A stretch of 64,000 nt of DNA from Blastococcus sp. CPCC 205250 (GTDB lineage: Bacteria; Actinomycetota; Actinomycetes; Mycobacteriales; Geodermatophilaceae): NCBI RefSeq assembly GCF_019799925.1, contig NZ_JABGCG010000010.1:180746-244745 (forward strand). Reading direction: 5' to 3'. The notes under the pieces were generated by a model that did no database searches, had not been told where the DNA came from, and worked only from the letters and a program-made list of their open reading frames with translations. The stretch's first letter is position 1. Every line of letters begins with the position of its first letter. The translations under genes were made by a program, and so were the position numbers. This document shows positions 24,131 through 33,616 of the stretch, piece by piece.

Positions 24131-24934
24131 TCAGGCGCGCGGCGCGAAGGTCAGGGCCTCCTGCGCGAACGAGGCGACGACCGCGCCGTCCTCCGTGCGG
24201 ACCGTCCCGCGGACGAGCCCACGGTTGCCGTGGACGCGCGTGGCCTCCGCCGAGTACAGCAGCCACCCGCCCGCGTCCACGGGGCGGTGGAACCACAGGG
24301 CGTGGTCCATGGAGACACCGCGGGTGTCCGCGGGCGGTGGCGACCCGGGCACCTGCGCGGCGGCGAAGACCATGTAGTCGGACACGAACGCGACGATCGC
24401 CGCGTACAGTCCGGCGTCGTCCGGCACGGGCAGGTGCGGGCGCACCCAGTACGGGTGCATGGGCGCGAACGTCGGCGCTCCGCCGTCGACCCGGTACCGG
24501 CCGGCAGGCCGGATCTCGAACGGGTCCATGCCCATCAGTTGGACCACGTCCGGCGGGATCCCCTCCGGCCCGGCGGGCATCGGTGGCTGCGGCGCCTGCC
24601 AGTCCGGTCCGGGCCCGCCGGCGTGGAAGGAGGCCGTCAACAGCAGCGGGGTGCTCCCGCCCTGCGCGACCGTGACCTGGCGCAGCGCGCTGGACCGCCC
24701 GTCGCGGACCGCCGACACGTCCATCCGCAGCGGTGCGCCCAGCTCGCCGCCGGTCGGGAAGACGGCGTGCACAGAGTGGGGGAGCAGCCCCGGCGACACC
24801 GTCCGGGCCGCAGCGCGGACGGCGAGGGCCAGCGTGTAGCCGCCGTACAGGTGCCCGCTCACGAGGGGCTCGTTCTCGAACGCGGCGTCCCCCCGCGGGT
24901 GCAGGCGGAGCAGAGAGTCGAAGTCGTGGGGCAT
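24131..24934 (-). CDS. TesB-like acyl-CoA thioesterase family protein
   Basis: A 267-residue double-hotdog protein. Its N-terminal half has LYGGYTLALAVRAAARTV and the C-terminal half has SMDHALWFHRPVDAGGWLLY, the TesB-like catalytic region, followed by GNRGLVRGTVRTEDGAVVAS. It probably hydrolyses acyl-CoA esters; chain-length preference is unknown. It is convergent with dprA and divergent from xerC, so it interrupts the core block. ATG at 24932-24934. Confidence 0.85.
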   Translation of the reverse strand: MPHDFDSLLRLHPRGDAAFENEPLVSGHLYGGYTLALAVRAAARTVSPGLLPHSVHAVFPTGGELGAPLRMDVSAVRDGRSSALRQVTVAQGGSTPLLLTASFHAGGPGPDWQAPQPPMPAGPEGIPPDVVQLMGMDPFEIRPAGRYRVDGGAPTFAPMHPYWVRPHLPVPDDAGLYAAIVAFVSDYMVFAAAQVPGSPPPADTRGVSMDHALWFHRPVDAGGWLLYSAEATRVHGNRGLVRGTVRTEDGAVVASFAQEALTFAPRA

Positions 24935-25004
24935 CCGGGATGCCTATCACCGCTGCGCCGCCCGGCCGTCCGGGTGCATCGCGGGTGCGGCCCGGCGCGC
25001 CCGC

Positions 25005-25033
25005 TTGACCCGCCCCGGGCGCCGACGGACGGT
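25005..25033 (+). promoter_or_regulatory. Promoter of xerC (leaderless)
   Basis: TTGACC (25005-25010), a 17-base spacer, GACGGT (25028-25033), then six bases to the GTG of xerC. Spacing fits a housekeeping-type promoter whose transcript starts at the start codon. Confidence 0.6.
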
Positions 25034-25039
25034 CGCACC

Positions 25040-25975
25040 GTGTCCGGGTCGACGGTGGAGCTGCGGGGAGCGCTGCCGCCTGCCCTCGCCGCGGTCGTGG
25101 ACGACTACGAGGAGCACTTGCGGGGCGGGCGCGAGCTCTCCGACCACACCGTCCGCGCCTACGTCACCGACACGGTGTCACTGCTGGACCACCTCGCCCG
25201 CCGCAGCGGCACCCGCGTCGACGACCTCGACCTCGCCGCTCTGCGCAGCTGGCTGGCCAAGGGGCGCACGACCGGCGACAGCCGGGCCACGACCGCCCGA
25301 CGCGCGGCGGCGGCCCGGTCGTTCACCCGGTGGCTGCGCCGGACCGGGCTGACCCCGGAGGACGTCGGCCTGCGCCTGGTCAGCCCCAAGGCCCACCGCA
25401 CCCTCCCCGACGTCCTCGCGCCCGACCAGGCGCGGACGGTGGTGGAGTCCGCCGCCGGAGCCGAGGAGCCGGTCGGCCTGCGCGACGCCGCGGTGCTGGA
25501 GCTGCTCTACGCCAGCGGCATCCGGGTCAGCGAGCTGGTCGGCCTCGACGTCGACGACGTCGACCGCGGACGCCGCCTCCTGCGGGTGCTGGGCAAGGGC
25601 CGCAAGGAGCGCAGCGTCCCCTACGGCGCTCCGGCCGAGCGGGCGCTCGACGCCTGGCTGACCCGCGGCCGGCCGGCGCTGGCGACCGACCGGTCCGGCC
25701 CGGCGCTGCTGCTCGGCGCCCGCGGCGGGCGGCTCGACGCCCGGGAGGCGCGGCGCACGGTGCACGCGGCCGTCGCGGCGGCGCCCGGCGCGCCCGACAT
25801 CGGCCCCCACGGCCTGCGGCACTCGGCCGCGACGCACGTGCTCGAGGGCGGCGCCGACCTGCGCTCGGTCCAGGAGCTGCTCGGGCACGCTAGCCTCGCG
25901 ACGACACAGATCTACACGCACGTGACGGTCGAACGCCTCCGCGCTGTGCACGCGCAGGCCCATCCCCGCGCGTGA
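25040..25975 (+). CDS. xerC: Tyrosine recombinase XerC
   Basis: Site-specific recombinase that resolves chromosome dimers at dif with XerD. 311 aa. The N-terminal SAM-like core-binding domain is followed by a catalytic domain with Arg162 (GIRVSEL), Lys186 (GKGRKER), His257-x-x-Arg260 (HGLRHS), His283 (LGHASL) and nucleophile Tyr292 (QIYTHV). All catalytic residues are present. It sits at the standard actinobacterial position near rpsB, not near an integrated element, which favours XerC over a phage integrase. Confidence 0.93.
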   Translation: MSGSTVELRGALPPALAAVVDDYEEHLRGGRELSDHTVRAYVTDTVSLLDHLARRSGTRVDDLDLAALRSWLAKGRTTGDSRATTARRAAAARSFTRWLRRTGLTPEDVGLRLVSPKAHRTLPDVLAPDQARTVVESAAGAEEPVGLRDAAVLELLYASGIRVSELVGLDVDDVDRGRRLLRVLGKGRKERSVPYGAPAERALDAWLTRGRPALATDRSGPALLLGARGGRLDAREARRTVHAAVAAAPGAPDIGPHGLRHSAATHVLEGGADLRSVQELLGHASLATTQIYTHVTVERLRAVHAQAHPRA

Positions 25976-26036
25976 CCGGCCACCGGCTGCCGATACTTGA
26001 CTGCGATGCCCACCAGGGGCCCGTCGCGGCGGACCC

Positions 26037-26861
26037 ATGAGCGAGCGGGGGAGCTCCGTGCCCGAGGCGACGATCGACACCCTCGACGAGTCGAACCACG
26101 AGGACGCCGACGCGGCGATCGCCGCGCTGTGGCGGGACTACGTCGCCGACCGCGACCCCGCGCTGCGTGACCGGCTGATCCTGCACTACGCGCCGCTGGT
26201 CAAGTACGTCGCCGGCCGGGTGGGCTCGGGCCTGCCCGCCCACGTCGAGCAGGCCGACCTGGCCTCCTACGGCACCTTCGGGCTCATCGACGCGATCACC
26301 CGCTACCAGCCCTCGCGCGAGGTGAAGTTCGAGAGCTACGCGATGGCCCGCATCCGCGGCGCGATCATCGACGAGCTGCGCACCACCGACTGGATCCCGC
26401 GGTCGGTGCGCAGCAAGGCCCGCCTCTTCGAGCGGACCGTCGCCGCGCTCGAGAGCAAGCTGCAGCGCAGCCCCACCGACGAGGAGGTGGCCGCCGAGAT
26501 GGACATGGACGTCGAGGACGTCCGCAAGTTCCTCGGCCAGCTCTCGCTGGTCAACGTGGTGGCACTCGACGAACTGCTCACCGACGACGACGGCGGTGCC
26601 CCCCGTCTGGTCGACACGCTGCAGGACAACCGGGCGCTGGACCCGCAGGCCATGGCCGAGCACGGCGAGGCCCGCCAGCTGCTGGCCCGTGCCGTGGAGC
26701 AGCTGCCCGAGCGGGAGAAGGTCGTCGTCAGCCTCTACTACTTCGAGGGGCTGACCCTCGCCGACATCGGCCGGGTCCTCGGCGTCACCGAGAGCCGCAT
26801 CTGCCAGCTGCACACCAAGGCCGTGCTGCACCTGCGCACGAAGCTCGCCGACATCGCCTGA
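26037..26861 (+). CDS. whiG: WhiG/FliA-family RNA polymerase sigma factor
   Basis: Sigma-28-type factor of 274 aa. Regions 2, 3 and 4 are visible: YAPLVKYVAGRVGSGLP and FGLIDAITRYQP (region 2), WIPRSVRSKARLFE and QRSPTDEEVAAEM (region 3), and LPEREKVVVSLYYFEGLTLADIG / ESRICQLHTKA (region 4). In Streptomyces WhiG at this position commits hyphae to sporulation; in motile actinobacteria relatives control flagellar genes. No anti-sigma gene is adjacent. A GATACT/TTGACT cluster at 25992-26002 may be its promoter. Confidence 0.92.
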   Translation: MSERGSSVPEATIDTLDESNHEDADAAIAALWRDYVADRDPALRDRLILHYAPLVKYVAGRVGSGLPAHVEQADLASYGTFGLIDAITRYQPSREVKFESYAMARIRGAIIDELRTTDWIPRSVRSKARLFERTVAALESKLQRSPTDEEVAAEMDMDVEDVRKFLGQLSLVNVVALDELLTDDDGGAPRLVDTLQDNRALDPQAMAEHGEARQLLARAVEQLPEREKVVVSLYYFEGLTLADIGRVLGVTESRICQLHTKAVLHLRTKLADIA

Positions 26862-26981
26862 CGGCCGGCGGTCACGGCGGCCACGGCGGCCGACACCGGG
26901 CTCCCGACCACTGGCCCGGGCACGGCCACTGCCCGGCCGAGCTGCGGCTGCCGGCGGTGCTGCCCCCCGGCCGGTGTCCGG

Positions 26982-27569
26982 TCACCCCCGGGGCAGCAGC
27001 CGGACCCGCGGGGGTGCGAGGAGCAGGAGCGGGTCCAGGTACACCTCGCCCCGACGCAGCCCCCAGTGCAAGCAGGCGGCGGCCGGGCAGCCGGCGTGGC
27101 CGGCGAGCAGCGTGCCGATGGGGGAGCCCCGTGTCACCACCTGGCCCGCGGCCACGGAGGGGTCGACCGGCTCGTAGGTCGTCCGCAGGCCGTCCGGGTG
27201 GTCGATGCTGACCACCGGCCGGCCGGCCACGGCGCCCGCGAACACGACGACCCCGTCCCCGGCGGCGACGACCACGGCGCCGGGCGGGGCGGCCAGGTCG
27301 ACGCCGCGGTGCCCCGGGCCGTACGGCGACGCGGGCGCCTCGAAGGGCCGGGTCGCCGACGGCCCCGGCAGGGGCGCCATCCACTGCGCGGCGGCGGGGA
27401 CGACCGGCGCCCGGTCCGCAACCGCGGGGACCGCCGGCGCGGGGTCCACAGCCGCGGGGACCGCCGGCGCCGGGTCTGCGGCCGCGGAGGCGGGGGACAG
27501 CAAGCAGGCGAGGACGAACAGGACGGTCAGCAGAGCGGCCGGTAGGGGAGTCGGCGGGCGCGGCGGCAC
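26982..27569 (-). CDS. Secreted M23-family peptidase
   Basis: A 195-residue exported LytM-like protein. From the GTG at 27569 it has a signal peptide (LPAALLTVLFVLACLLSPASA), an Ala/Pro-rich spacer with repeated DPAPAVPA units, then the M23 domain with GHRGVDLAAPPG (zinc His/Asp) and CLHWGLRRG (HxH-like). It probably cleaves peptidoglycan cross-bridges or regulates a cell-wall hydrolase. Encoded divergently from rpsB, as in Streptomyces and mycobacteria. CATGTT six bases before the GTG may be a leaderless -10. Confidence 0.87.
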   Translation of the reverse strand: MPPRPPTPLPAALLTVLFVLACLLSPASAAADPAPAVPAAVDPAPAVPAVADRAPVVPAAAQWMAPLPGPSATRPFEAPASPYGPGHRGVDLAAPPGAVVVAAGDGVVVFAGAVAGRPVVSIDHPDGLRTTYEPVDPSVAAGQVVTRGSPIGTLLAGHAGCPAAACLHWGLRRGEVYLDPLLLLAPPRVRLLPRG

Positions 27570-27675
27570 CCGTCGAACATGGAGCCGGGCGACTGCGCGG
27601 GGCGAGAGCCCGGCGCGGGCTGTGGACGGAGCCCCGGTCGGTGGACGGCCGGGCGGAGCGGCGACCGGCGGCGCG

Positions 27676-27883
27676 TATGCTGTCCGGTGCGGCCCACCCC
27701 GGTGGGTCGACTTCGCGCGTCCTCGTACCCGCCGCTGCTCAGCGGGTGGTCGCCACCTCGGTCCCCGCGGCTCACCGCGGGGTGGTGTGGCGCTCCGGAC
27801 GCCAGGGCGGTGCACCACCCGGTGCCCGCGGCAAACCGAGATGCGCGGCCGCCCGGCGGCCGCGTGTGCACAGAGAGTCGGCC
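27676..27883 (+). promoter_or_regulatory. rpsB promoter and structured leader
   Basis: TATGCT at 27676-27681 is a good -10. The roughly 200-base leader that follows contains several stable hairpins: ACCCGC/GCGGGT (27727-27747) and CCCCGCGG-CTCA-CCGCGGGG (27763-27782) among others. Most of the 314-base gap between the M23 gene and rpsB is this leader. Autoregulation by S2 is known in other bacteria; here it is only inferred. Confidence 0.45.
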
Positions 27884-28846
<963 letters not shown>

Positions 28847-28853
28847 GTAGGGA

Positions 28854-28906
28854 CCCCCTCGCCCCCGCTGTTCGCGACCACTTCGCGGCGGGACCCGGCG
28901 AGGGGG
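28854..28906. terminator. rpsB-tsf intergenic hairpin
   Basis: A perfect outer 10-bp stem, CCCCCTCGCC with GGCGAGGGGG, enclosing a further CCCGC/GCGGG pairing. It lies eight bases after the rpsB stop and is probably a partial terminator setting the S2:EF-Ts ratio. Confidence 0.65.
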
Positions 28907-28952
28907 GCCTTCCAGGCCCACCCACGCATCGAGACTCCCGAGGAAGAGAGAC

Positions 28953-29768
28953 ATGGCTGACTTCACCGCAGCCGACGTCAAGCGTCTCCGCGACGCCACC
29001 GGCGCCGGCATGATGGACTGCAAGAAGGCGCTCACCGAGGCCGACGGCGACTACGACAAGGCCGTCGAGCTCCTGCGCATCAAGGGCGCCAAGGACGTCG
29101 GTAAGCGCCTCGAGCGCTCGACGACCAACGGCATCGTCGTCAGCAAGGACGGCGCCCTGCTCGAGATCGACTGCGAGACCGACTTCGTCGCCAAGAACGC
29201 CGACTTCGTCAAGCTGGCCGAGCGGCTGCTCGACGTCGTGCTGGCGCAGAAGCCGGCCGACGTCGACGCCCTGATGGCCGCCGACATCGACGGCCAGACG
29301 GTCGCGTCGCTGATCCAGGCCGAGTCGGCGCGCATCGGCGAGAAGCTGGTCCTCTCCCGCTTCGCTGTCTTCGAGGGCACCACCGCCACCTACCTGCACA
29401 AGCGGGCCACCGACCTGCCCCCGGCGATCGGTGTCGCGGTGCAGTACAGCGGCGGCTCCGAGGACGCGGCGCGCAGCCTGGCGATGCACATCGCCGCGGC
29501 CCGCCCGCGCTACCTCACCCGTGACGAGGTCCCCGCCGACGCGGTGGAGACCGAGCGCCGGGTCGCCGAGCAGACGGCCAAGGAGGAGGGCAAGCCCGAG
29601 CAGGCGATCACCAAGATCGTCGAGGGTCGGGTCAACGCCTACTACAAGGACTTCGTCCTGCTCGAGCAGCCGTCGATCACCGAGCCCAAGCGCACGGTGA
29701 AGCAGATCCTCGACGAGGCCGGCCTGACCGTGGAGCGGTTCGCCCGCTTCGAGGTCGGCCAGGCGTAA
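28953..29768 (+). CDS. tsf: Elongation factor Ts
   Basis: Nucleotide exchange factor for EF-Tu, 271 aa. An N-terminal UBA-like domain (DVKRLRDATGAGMMDCKKAL) carries the EF-Tu-binding signature. The core contains ETDFVAKNADF and the dimerisation region near the C terminus. Good AGGAAGAGAG site before the ATG. Part of the rpsB-tsf-pyrH-frr series. Confidence 0.97.
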   Translation: MADFTAADVKRLRDATGAGMMDCKKALTEADGDYDKAVELLRIKGAKDVGKRLERSTTNGIVVSKDGALLEIDCETDFVAKNADFVKLAERLLDVVLAQKPADVDALMAADIDGQTVASLIQAESARIGEKLVLSRFAVFEGTTATYLHKRATDLPPAIGVAVQYSGGSEDAARSLAMHIAAARPRYLTRDEVPADAVETERRVAEQTAKEEGKPEQAITKIVEGRVNAYYKDFVLLEQPSITEPKRTVKQILDEAGLTVERFARFEVGQA

Positions 29769-29783
29769 CAGCCGCACCACAGA

Positions 29784-29857
29784 AGGACCCCGCAACCCCC
29801 ACCCGGCCCCCTCCAGGGGCCCGCGCCGAGCGTGCGTGGTGGGGGTGGCGGGGTCCT
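29784..29857. terminator. Long stem-loop between tsf and pyrH
   Basis: Arms 29784-29803 and 29838-29857 pair at 19 of 20 positions (one A-G mismatch). The loop contains a smaller hairpin, GGCCCC/GGGGCC. A short pyrimidine run follows. It is probably a terminator closing the rpsB-tsf unit. Confidence 0.75.
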
Positions 29858-29936
29858 CCTGCTGTCCGGGTCCGGCTGTCGCGCCCGGTCCCATGAGGCA
29901 GGATCAGACAACCGCAGTCGACCGAGGGATGAGCAG

Positions 29937-30698
29937 TTGACCGACACCGTGTCCGCCCCCACCGCCTTCCAGCCCGCTGACGGCAGCGGCTACCAGCGGG
30001 TGCTGTTGAAGCTCTCCGGTGAGGCCTTCGGCGGCGGCAAGGTCGGCGTCGACTCCGGCATCGTGCACGGCATCGCCCAGCAGCTGGCCGACGTCGTCCA
30101 CGCCGGCACGCAGGTCGCCGTCGTCGTCGGTGGCGGCAACTTCTTCCGCGGCGCCGAGCTCGCCGAGGCCGGCATGGACCGCCGGCACGCCGACTACATG
30201 GGCATGCTCGGCACGGTGATGAACTCGCTGGCGCTCCAGGCGTTCTGCGAGCAGGTGGGCCTGGAGACCCGCGTGCAGACGGCGATCACCATGGGGCAGG
30301 TCGCCGAGCCCTACATCCCGCGCAAGGCCGTCCGGCACATGGAGAAGGGCCGGCTGGTGATCTTCGGCGCCGGTGCCGGCATGCCGTACTTCTCCACAGA
30401 CACCGTCGCTGCCCAGCGCGCGCTGGAGATCGGCTGCCAGGTGCTGCTGATGGCCAAGAACGGCGTCGACGGCGTCTACGACGACGACCCCCGCACCAAC
30501 CCGGCCGCCACGATGTACACCGACCTGGACTACGGCACCGTCCTGGCCGACGAGCTCAAGGTCGCCGACGCCACCGCCATCAGCCTGTCGATGGAGAACC
30601 GGATGCCCATCGTGGTGTTCAACCTGCTCCAGGACGGGAACATCGCCCGGGCGGTGGCAGGTGAGAGGATCGGCACGCTGATCAGCACGTCCGCCTGA
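29937..30698 (+). CDS. pyrH: UMP kinase PyrH
   Basis: Hexameric kinase phosphorylating UMP to UDP; 253 aa from the TTG at 29937, which has GAGGGA eight bases upstream. The GTG at 29949 is an alternative with no ribosome site. Motifs: VLLKLSGEAFGG, VVVGGGNFFRG, GMLGTVMNSLAL, GAGMPYFSTDT and LLMAKNGVDGVYDDDP. Normal length and sequence. Confidence 0.95.
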   Translation: MTDTVSAPTAFQPADGSGYQRVLLKLSGEAFGGGKVGVDSGIVHGIAQQLADVVHAGTQVAVVVGGGNFFRGAELAEAGMDRRHADYMGMLGTVMNSLALQAFCEQVGLETRVQTAITMGQVAEPYIPRKAVRHMEKGRLVIFGAGAGMPYFSTDTVAAQRALEIGCQVLLMAKNGVDGVYDDDPRTNPAATMYTDLDYGTVLADELKVADATAISLSMENRMPIVVFNLLQDGNIARAVAGERIGTLISTSA

Positions 30699-30771
30699 CG
30701 GCGCAGACGGCACACCGGAGCACGTAGGAGAGGCGGCCCGTCCAGGCGCCGCCCGCAGGAGGGACAGACCC

Positions 30772-31329
30772 GTGATCGACGACACCCTGCTCGACGCCGA
30801 GGAGCGGATGGACAAGGCCCTGTCGGTCGCCCGGGAGGACCTCGGCTCGGTGCGCACCGGCCGGGCCGCGCCGTCCATGTTCAGCAAGATCATGGTGGAC
30901 TACTACGGTGCGCCGACGCCGGTGCCGCAGATGACCTCGATCACCGTTCCCGAAGCCCGCATGGCGGTCATCAAGCCCTACGACACCAGCCAGCTCGGCG
31001 CGATCGAGAAGGCCATCCGCGACAGCGACCTGGGCGTCAACCCGACCAACGACGGCCAGATCATCCGCGTGGTCTTCCCGCAGCTCACCGAGGAGCGCCG
31101 CCGCGACCTGGTGAAGATGGCCCGTGCCAAGGGCGAGGACGCCAAGGTCGCCATCCGCAACATCCGCCGGCGCAGCAAGGAGGAGCTCGACCGCATCGCC
31201 AAGGACGGCGAGGCGGGCGAGGACGACGTGCGCCGCGCGGAGAAGGAGCTCGACGAGCTCACCTCCCAGCACGTGAACCACGTCGACGAGGCCGTCAAGA
31301 ACAAGGAGACGGAACTCCTCGAGGTCTGA
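30772..31329 (+). CDS. frr: Ribosome recycling factor
   Basis: Splits post-termination ribosomes with EF-G; 185 aa, standard length. Contains VRTGRAAPSMF, DYYGAPTPVPQM, TNDGQIIRVVFPQLTEERR and the helix AKVAIRNIRRRSKEEL. GTG start preceded by GCAGGAGGG. Downstream of pyrH as in most bacteria. Confidence 0.97.
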   Translation: MIDDTLLDAEERMDKALSVAREDLGSVRTGRAAPSMFSKIMVDYYGAPTPVPQMTSITVPEARMAVIKPYDTSQLGAIEKAIRDSDLGVNPTNDGQIIRVVFPQLTEERRRDLVKMARAKGEDAKVAIRNIRRRSKEELDRIAKDGEAGEDDVRRAEKELDELTSQHVNHVDEAVKNKETELLEV

Positions 31330-31349
31330 GCGCCCTCCCCGCCGCGACC

Positions 31350-32495
31350 ATGAGACGCGAGTCCGACACCGGCCCGCTGCCGACGGTCCGCCCGCCCGGG
31401 CCGCCCGCGGTCCAGCCGCCCGCGCCGGCCGGGCCCCCGCCGGCCGGGCCTCCGACGGCCGGGGCCTCGACGGCCGGACCCCCGACGGCCGATCTCGCCG
31501 TGCCCGCCACCCGGGAGGTCCCCCTGGTCGGGACTGACCGGGCCGCCGCCCCGGCGACCGACGAGATCCCGGCCGCCGTGTCGAGGGCGGCGCAGACGCC
31601 TCCCGGAGCCACCCGGGCTCCCGGCGCGGACCCGCTGGCACCTCCCACCGAGGCGATGCCGGTGACCGAGCAGCCCCCGAAGAAGCCCGGCCGCGCCGGC
31701 CGCGACCTCACGGCGGCCATCGGCGTCGGCCTGGGCCTGGGCGCGGTCATCCTGGTGTCGCTGCTGGTGTACCGGCCGTCCTTCCTGCTCGTGGTCGGCG
31801 CCGCTGTCCTCGTCTCGGTGGTCGAGCTGAGCCGGGCGCTGCAGGCCGGCCGCGCCACGCCGCCGGTGGTCCCCGTGCTGGTCGGGTCGGTGGCCATGCT
31901 CGCGCTCGCGTGGACCCGCGGGGCGACCGGGCTGGTCGTCGCCTTCCTGCTGACCGTCCTGGCGGTGCTGCTCTGGCGGCTCGCCGACGGCCCGGCCGGC
32001 TACCTGCGGGACGCCTCGGCGGGCGTGCTGGTGGCCCTGTACGTGCCCCTGCTGGCCGGGTTCGCGGTGCTGCTGCTCGTCCCCGACGACGGCGCCCTCC
32101 GCGTGATCCTGTTCATCGCGACCGTCGTCGGCAACGACGTCGGCGGCTACACCGCCGGCGTGCTCTTCGGCCGGCACCCCATGGCCCCCACGGTGAGCCC
32201 CAAGAAGTCGTGGGAGGGCATGGGCGGGTCGGTGCTGGGCTGCATCGCCGTCGCCACCCCGATCGTCACGCTGGCCCTGGACGGGCCCTGGTGGGGCGGC
32301 GTCGTCTTCGGCGCGGCGCTGGCCGTCAGCGCGACCCTCGGCGACCTGGGGGAGTCACTCATCAAGCGCGACCTCGGCATCAAGGACATGGGCAACCTGC
32401 TCCCGGGCCACGGCGGGCTCATGGACCGGATGGACTCGCTGCTGCCGTCGGCCGCCGTCGCCTGGCTGCTGCTCTCCTGGGTCGTGCCGGTCTAG
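31350..32495 (+). CDS. cdsA: Phosphatidate cytidylyltransferase CdsA
   Basis: Integral membrane enzyme making CDP-diacylglycerol. 381 aa. A disordered Pro/Ala/Thr-rich N-terminal region of about 115 residues precedes about eight membrane helices. The signature region is present: SPKKSWEGMGGS, then LGDLGESLIKRDLGIKDMG and GHGGLMDRMDS, with its metal-binding Asp. The long N terminus is typical of actinobacteria. The stop shares the CTAG tetranucleotide with the convergent DUF952-GNAT gene. Confidence 0.95.
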   Translation: MRRESDTGPLPTVRPPGPPAVQPPAPAGPPPAGPPTAGASTAGPPTADLAVPATREVPLVGTDRAAAPATDEIPAAVSRAAQTPPGATRAPGADPLAPPTEAMPVTEQPPKKPGRAGRDLTAAIGVGLGLGAVILVSLLVYRPSFLLVVGAAVLVSVVELSRALQAGRATPPVVPVLVGSVAMLALAWTRGATGLVVAFLLTVLAVLLWRLADGPAGYLRDASAGVLVALYVPLLAGFAVLLLVPDDGALRVILFIATVVGNDVGGYTAGVLFGRHPMAPTVSPKKSWEGMGGSVLGCIAVATPIVTLALDGPWWGGVVFGAALAVSATLGDLGESLIKRDLGIKDMGNLLPGHGGLMDRMDSLLPSAAVAWLLLSWVVPV

Positions 32496-33616
32496 CGCTC
32501 CGGGCCGCTGGCGGCGCCGACACCGGCGGTGACCTCCCACACCGAGCCCACCTCGGTGAACCCGCGCCGGGCGTACCAGGAGCGGGGCCAGTCGGCGGCC
32601 GCCGCCTCCAGCACCACGAGGTCGCACCCCGCGGCGGCCGCGCCGTCGAGCGCCGCGGCGAGGACGGCGTCGCCGTGCCCGCGGCCGCGGACAGCGGGAT
32701 CGGTCAGGACGGACTCGACGACGGCGGTGGCGCCGTCCACGCGCAGCTGGCCCGCGGCGACCGATCGCCCGTCCCCGCCGACGACGGCGAGGTCGTGCAC
32801 GGCGACGACCAGGTCGTTGCGGTGCTCGCGGCCCACGAGCTGGCCAACCACCTCCTCGAGGCCGGGCGCGCCCGCCAGCTCCTGGCGCCACGACCGGCGC
32901 CAGAGGTCGTGCACCTCGCGCTGTCCGACCCGGCCGGCGCGCGGGCCGGGCTGCCCCGGCTGCGCCGGGCGGGCCATGACGACGACCTCCTCGGCGGCCC
33001 ACCCGCGCGCCGCCAGCTGCCCGGCGACCGCGCCGGCGCCGGGCCAGCGGAGGGTGGCCGAGCGGTGCGGCAGGCCCGCCTCGCGCGCGAACGAGGTGGC
33101 GGTCCGCTCGACCGTCGCGGCGTCGACGGGATCGGACAGGAGCAGCCGGTTGTCGTCCCGGGAGTGCCGCAGGTCGGGGTCGAGGACGGCGACCCCGCCG
33201 GGGACGTCCCGGACCTCGGCGGCCCGCCGTGTCCGCAGGGACAGCGCGTACGCCAGCGCCCGGCCCAGTGCGTCGTCCGGCGCCGGCAGCACCGGCGAGG
33301 CCGGCGGCAGGTACGGCACGACCGCGACCACCGCCGCGGTCGGCAGGGGCCCGTGGAGGTGCGGGAACCGCATCGCCGCGGGGTCGCCGGGCACCCCGGG
33401 CTCGAACCGGACCGGGTCGGCCAGCCGGGCGGGGTCGACGACCAGCAGCACCAGGTCCCGGCGTCCGGGGAACAGCCGCGCCGCGGGCAGGTGCACCTGG
33501 TCCGGCGTCGACAGGTGCACGAAGCCGGCGTCGGCCAGCGACGGCGGGCGCACGGCACCGACGTCGAGTGCCGCCCGCCAGTCGCCCGGTTCGACCAGGT
33601 GCAGCAGCGGCGTCAC
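32492..33616 (-). CDS. DUF952-GNAT fusion protein
   Basis: A 374-residue two-domain protein. Residues about 1-110 match the DUF952 fold (LLHLVEPGDWRAAL, GFVHLSTPDQV, RFPHLHGPL); residues about 220-374 form a GNAT acetyltransferase with the acetyl-CoA loop in VLTDPAVRGRGHGDAVL and SWYARRGFTEVG. The substrate is unknown. The GTG start overlaps the ppk2 stop (GTGA), so the two are cotranscribed. The fusion could also reflect two adjacent proteins merged by loss of a stop. Confidence 0.8.
   Translation of the reverse strand: MTPLLHLVEPGDWRAALDVGAVRPPSLADAGFVHLSTPDQVHLPAARLFPGRRDLVLLVVDPARLADPVRFEPGVPGDPAAMRFPHLHGPLPTAAVVAVVPYLPPASPVLPAPDDALGRALAYALSLRTRRAAEVRDVPGGVAVLDPDLRHSRDDNRLLLSDPVDAATVERTATSFAREAGLPHRSATLRWPGAGAVAGQLAARGWAAEEVVVMARPAQPGQPGPRAGRVGQREVHDLWRRSWRQELAGAPGLEEVVGQLVGREHRNDLVVAVHDLAVVGGDGRSVAAGQLRVDGATAVVESVLTDPAVRGRGHGDAVLAAALDGAAAAGCDLVVLEAAAADWPRSWYARRGFTEVGSVWEVTAGVGAASGPER

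Noticed and set aside
25040..25975. xerC as an integrase of a mobile element
   Set aside because: No attachment-site repeats, tRNA or phage genes nearby; its place beside dprA and rpsB is the standard chromosomal one.
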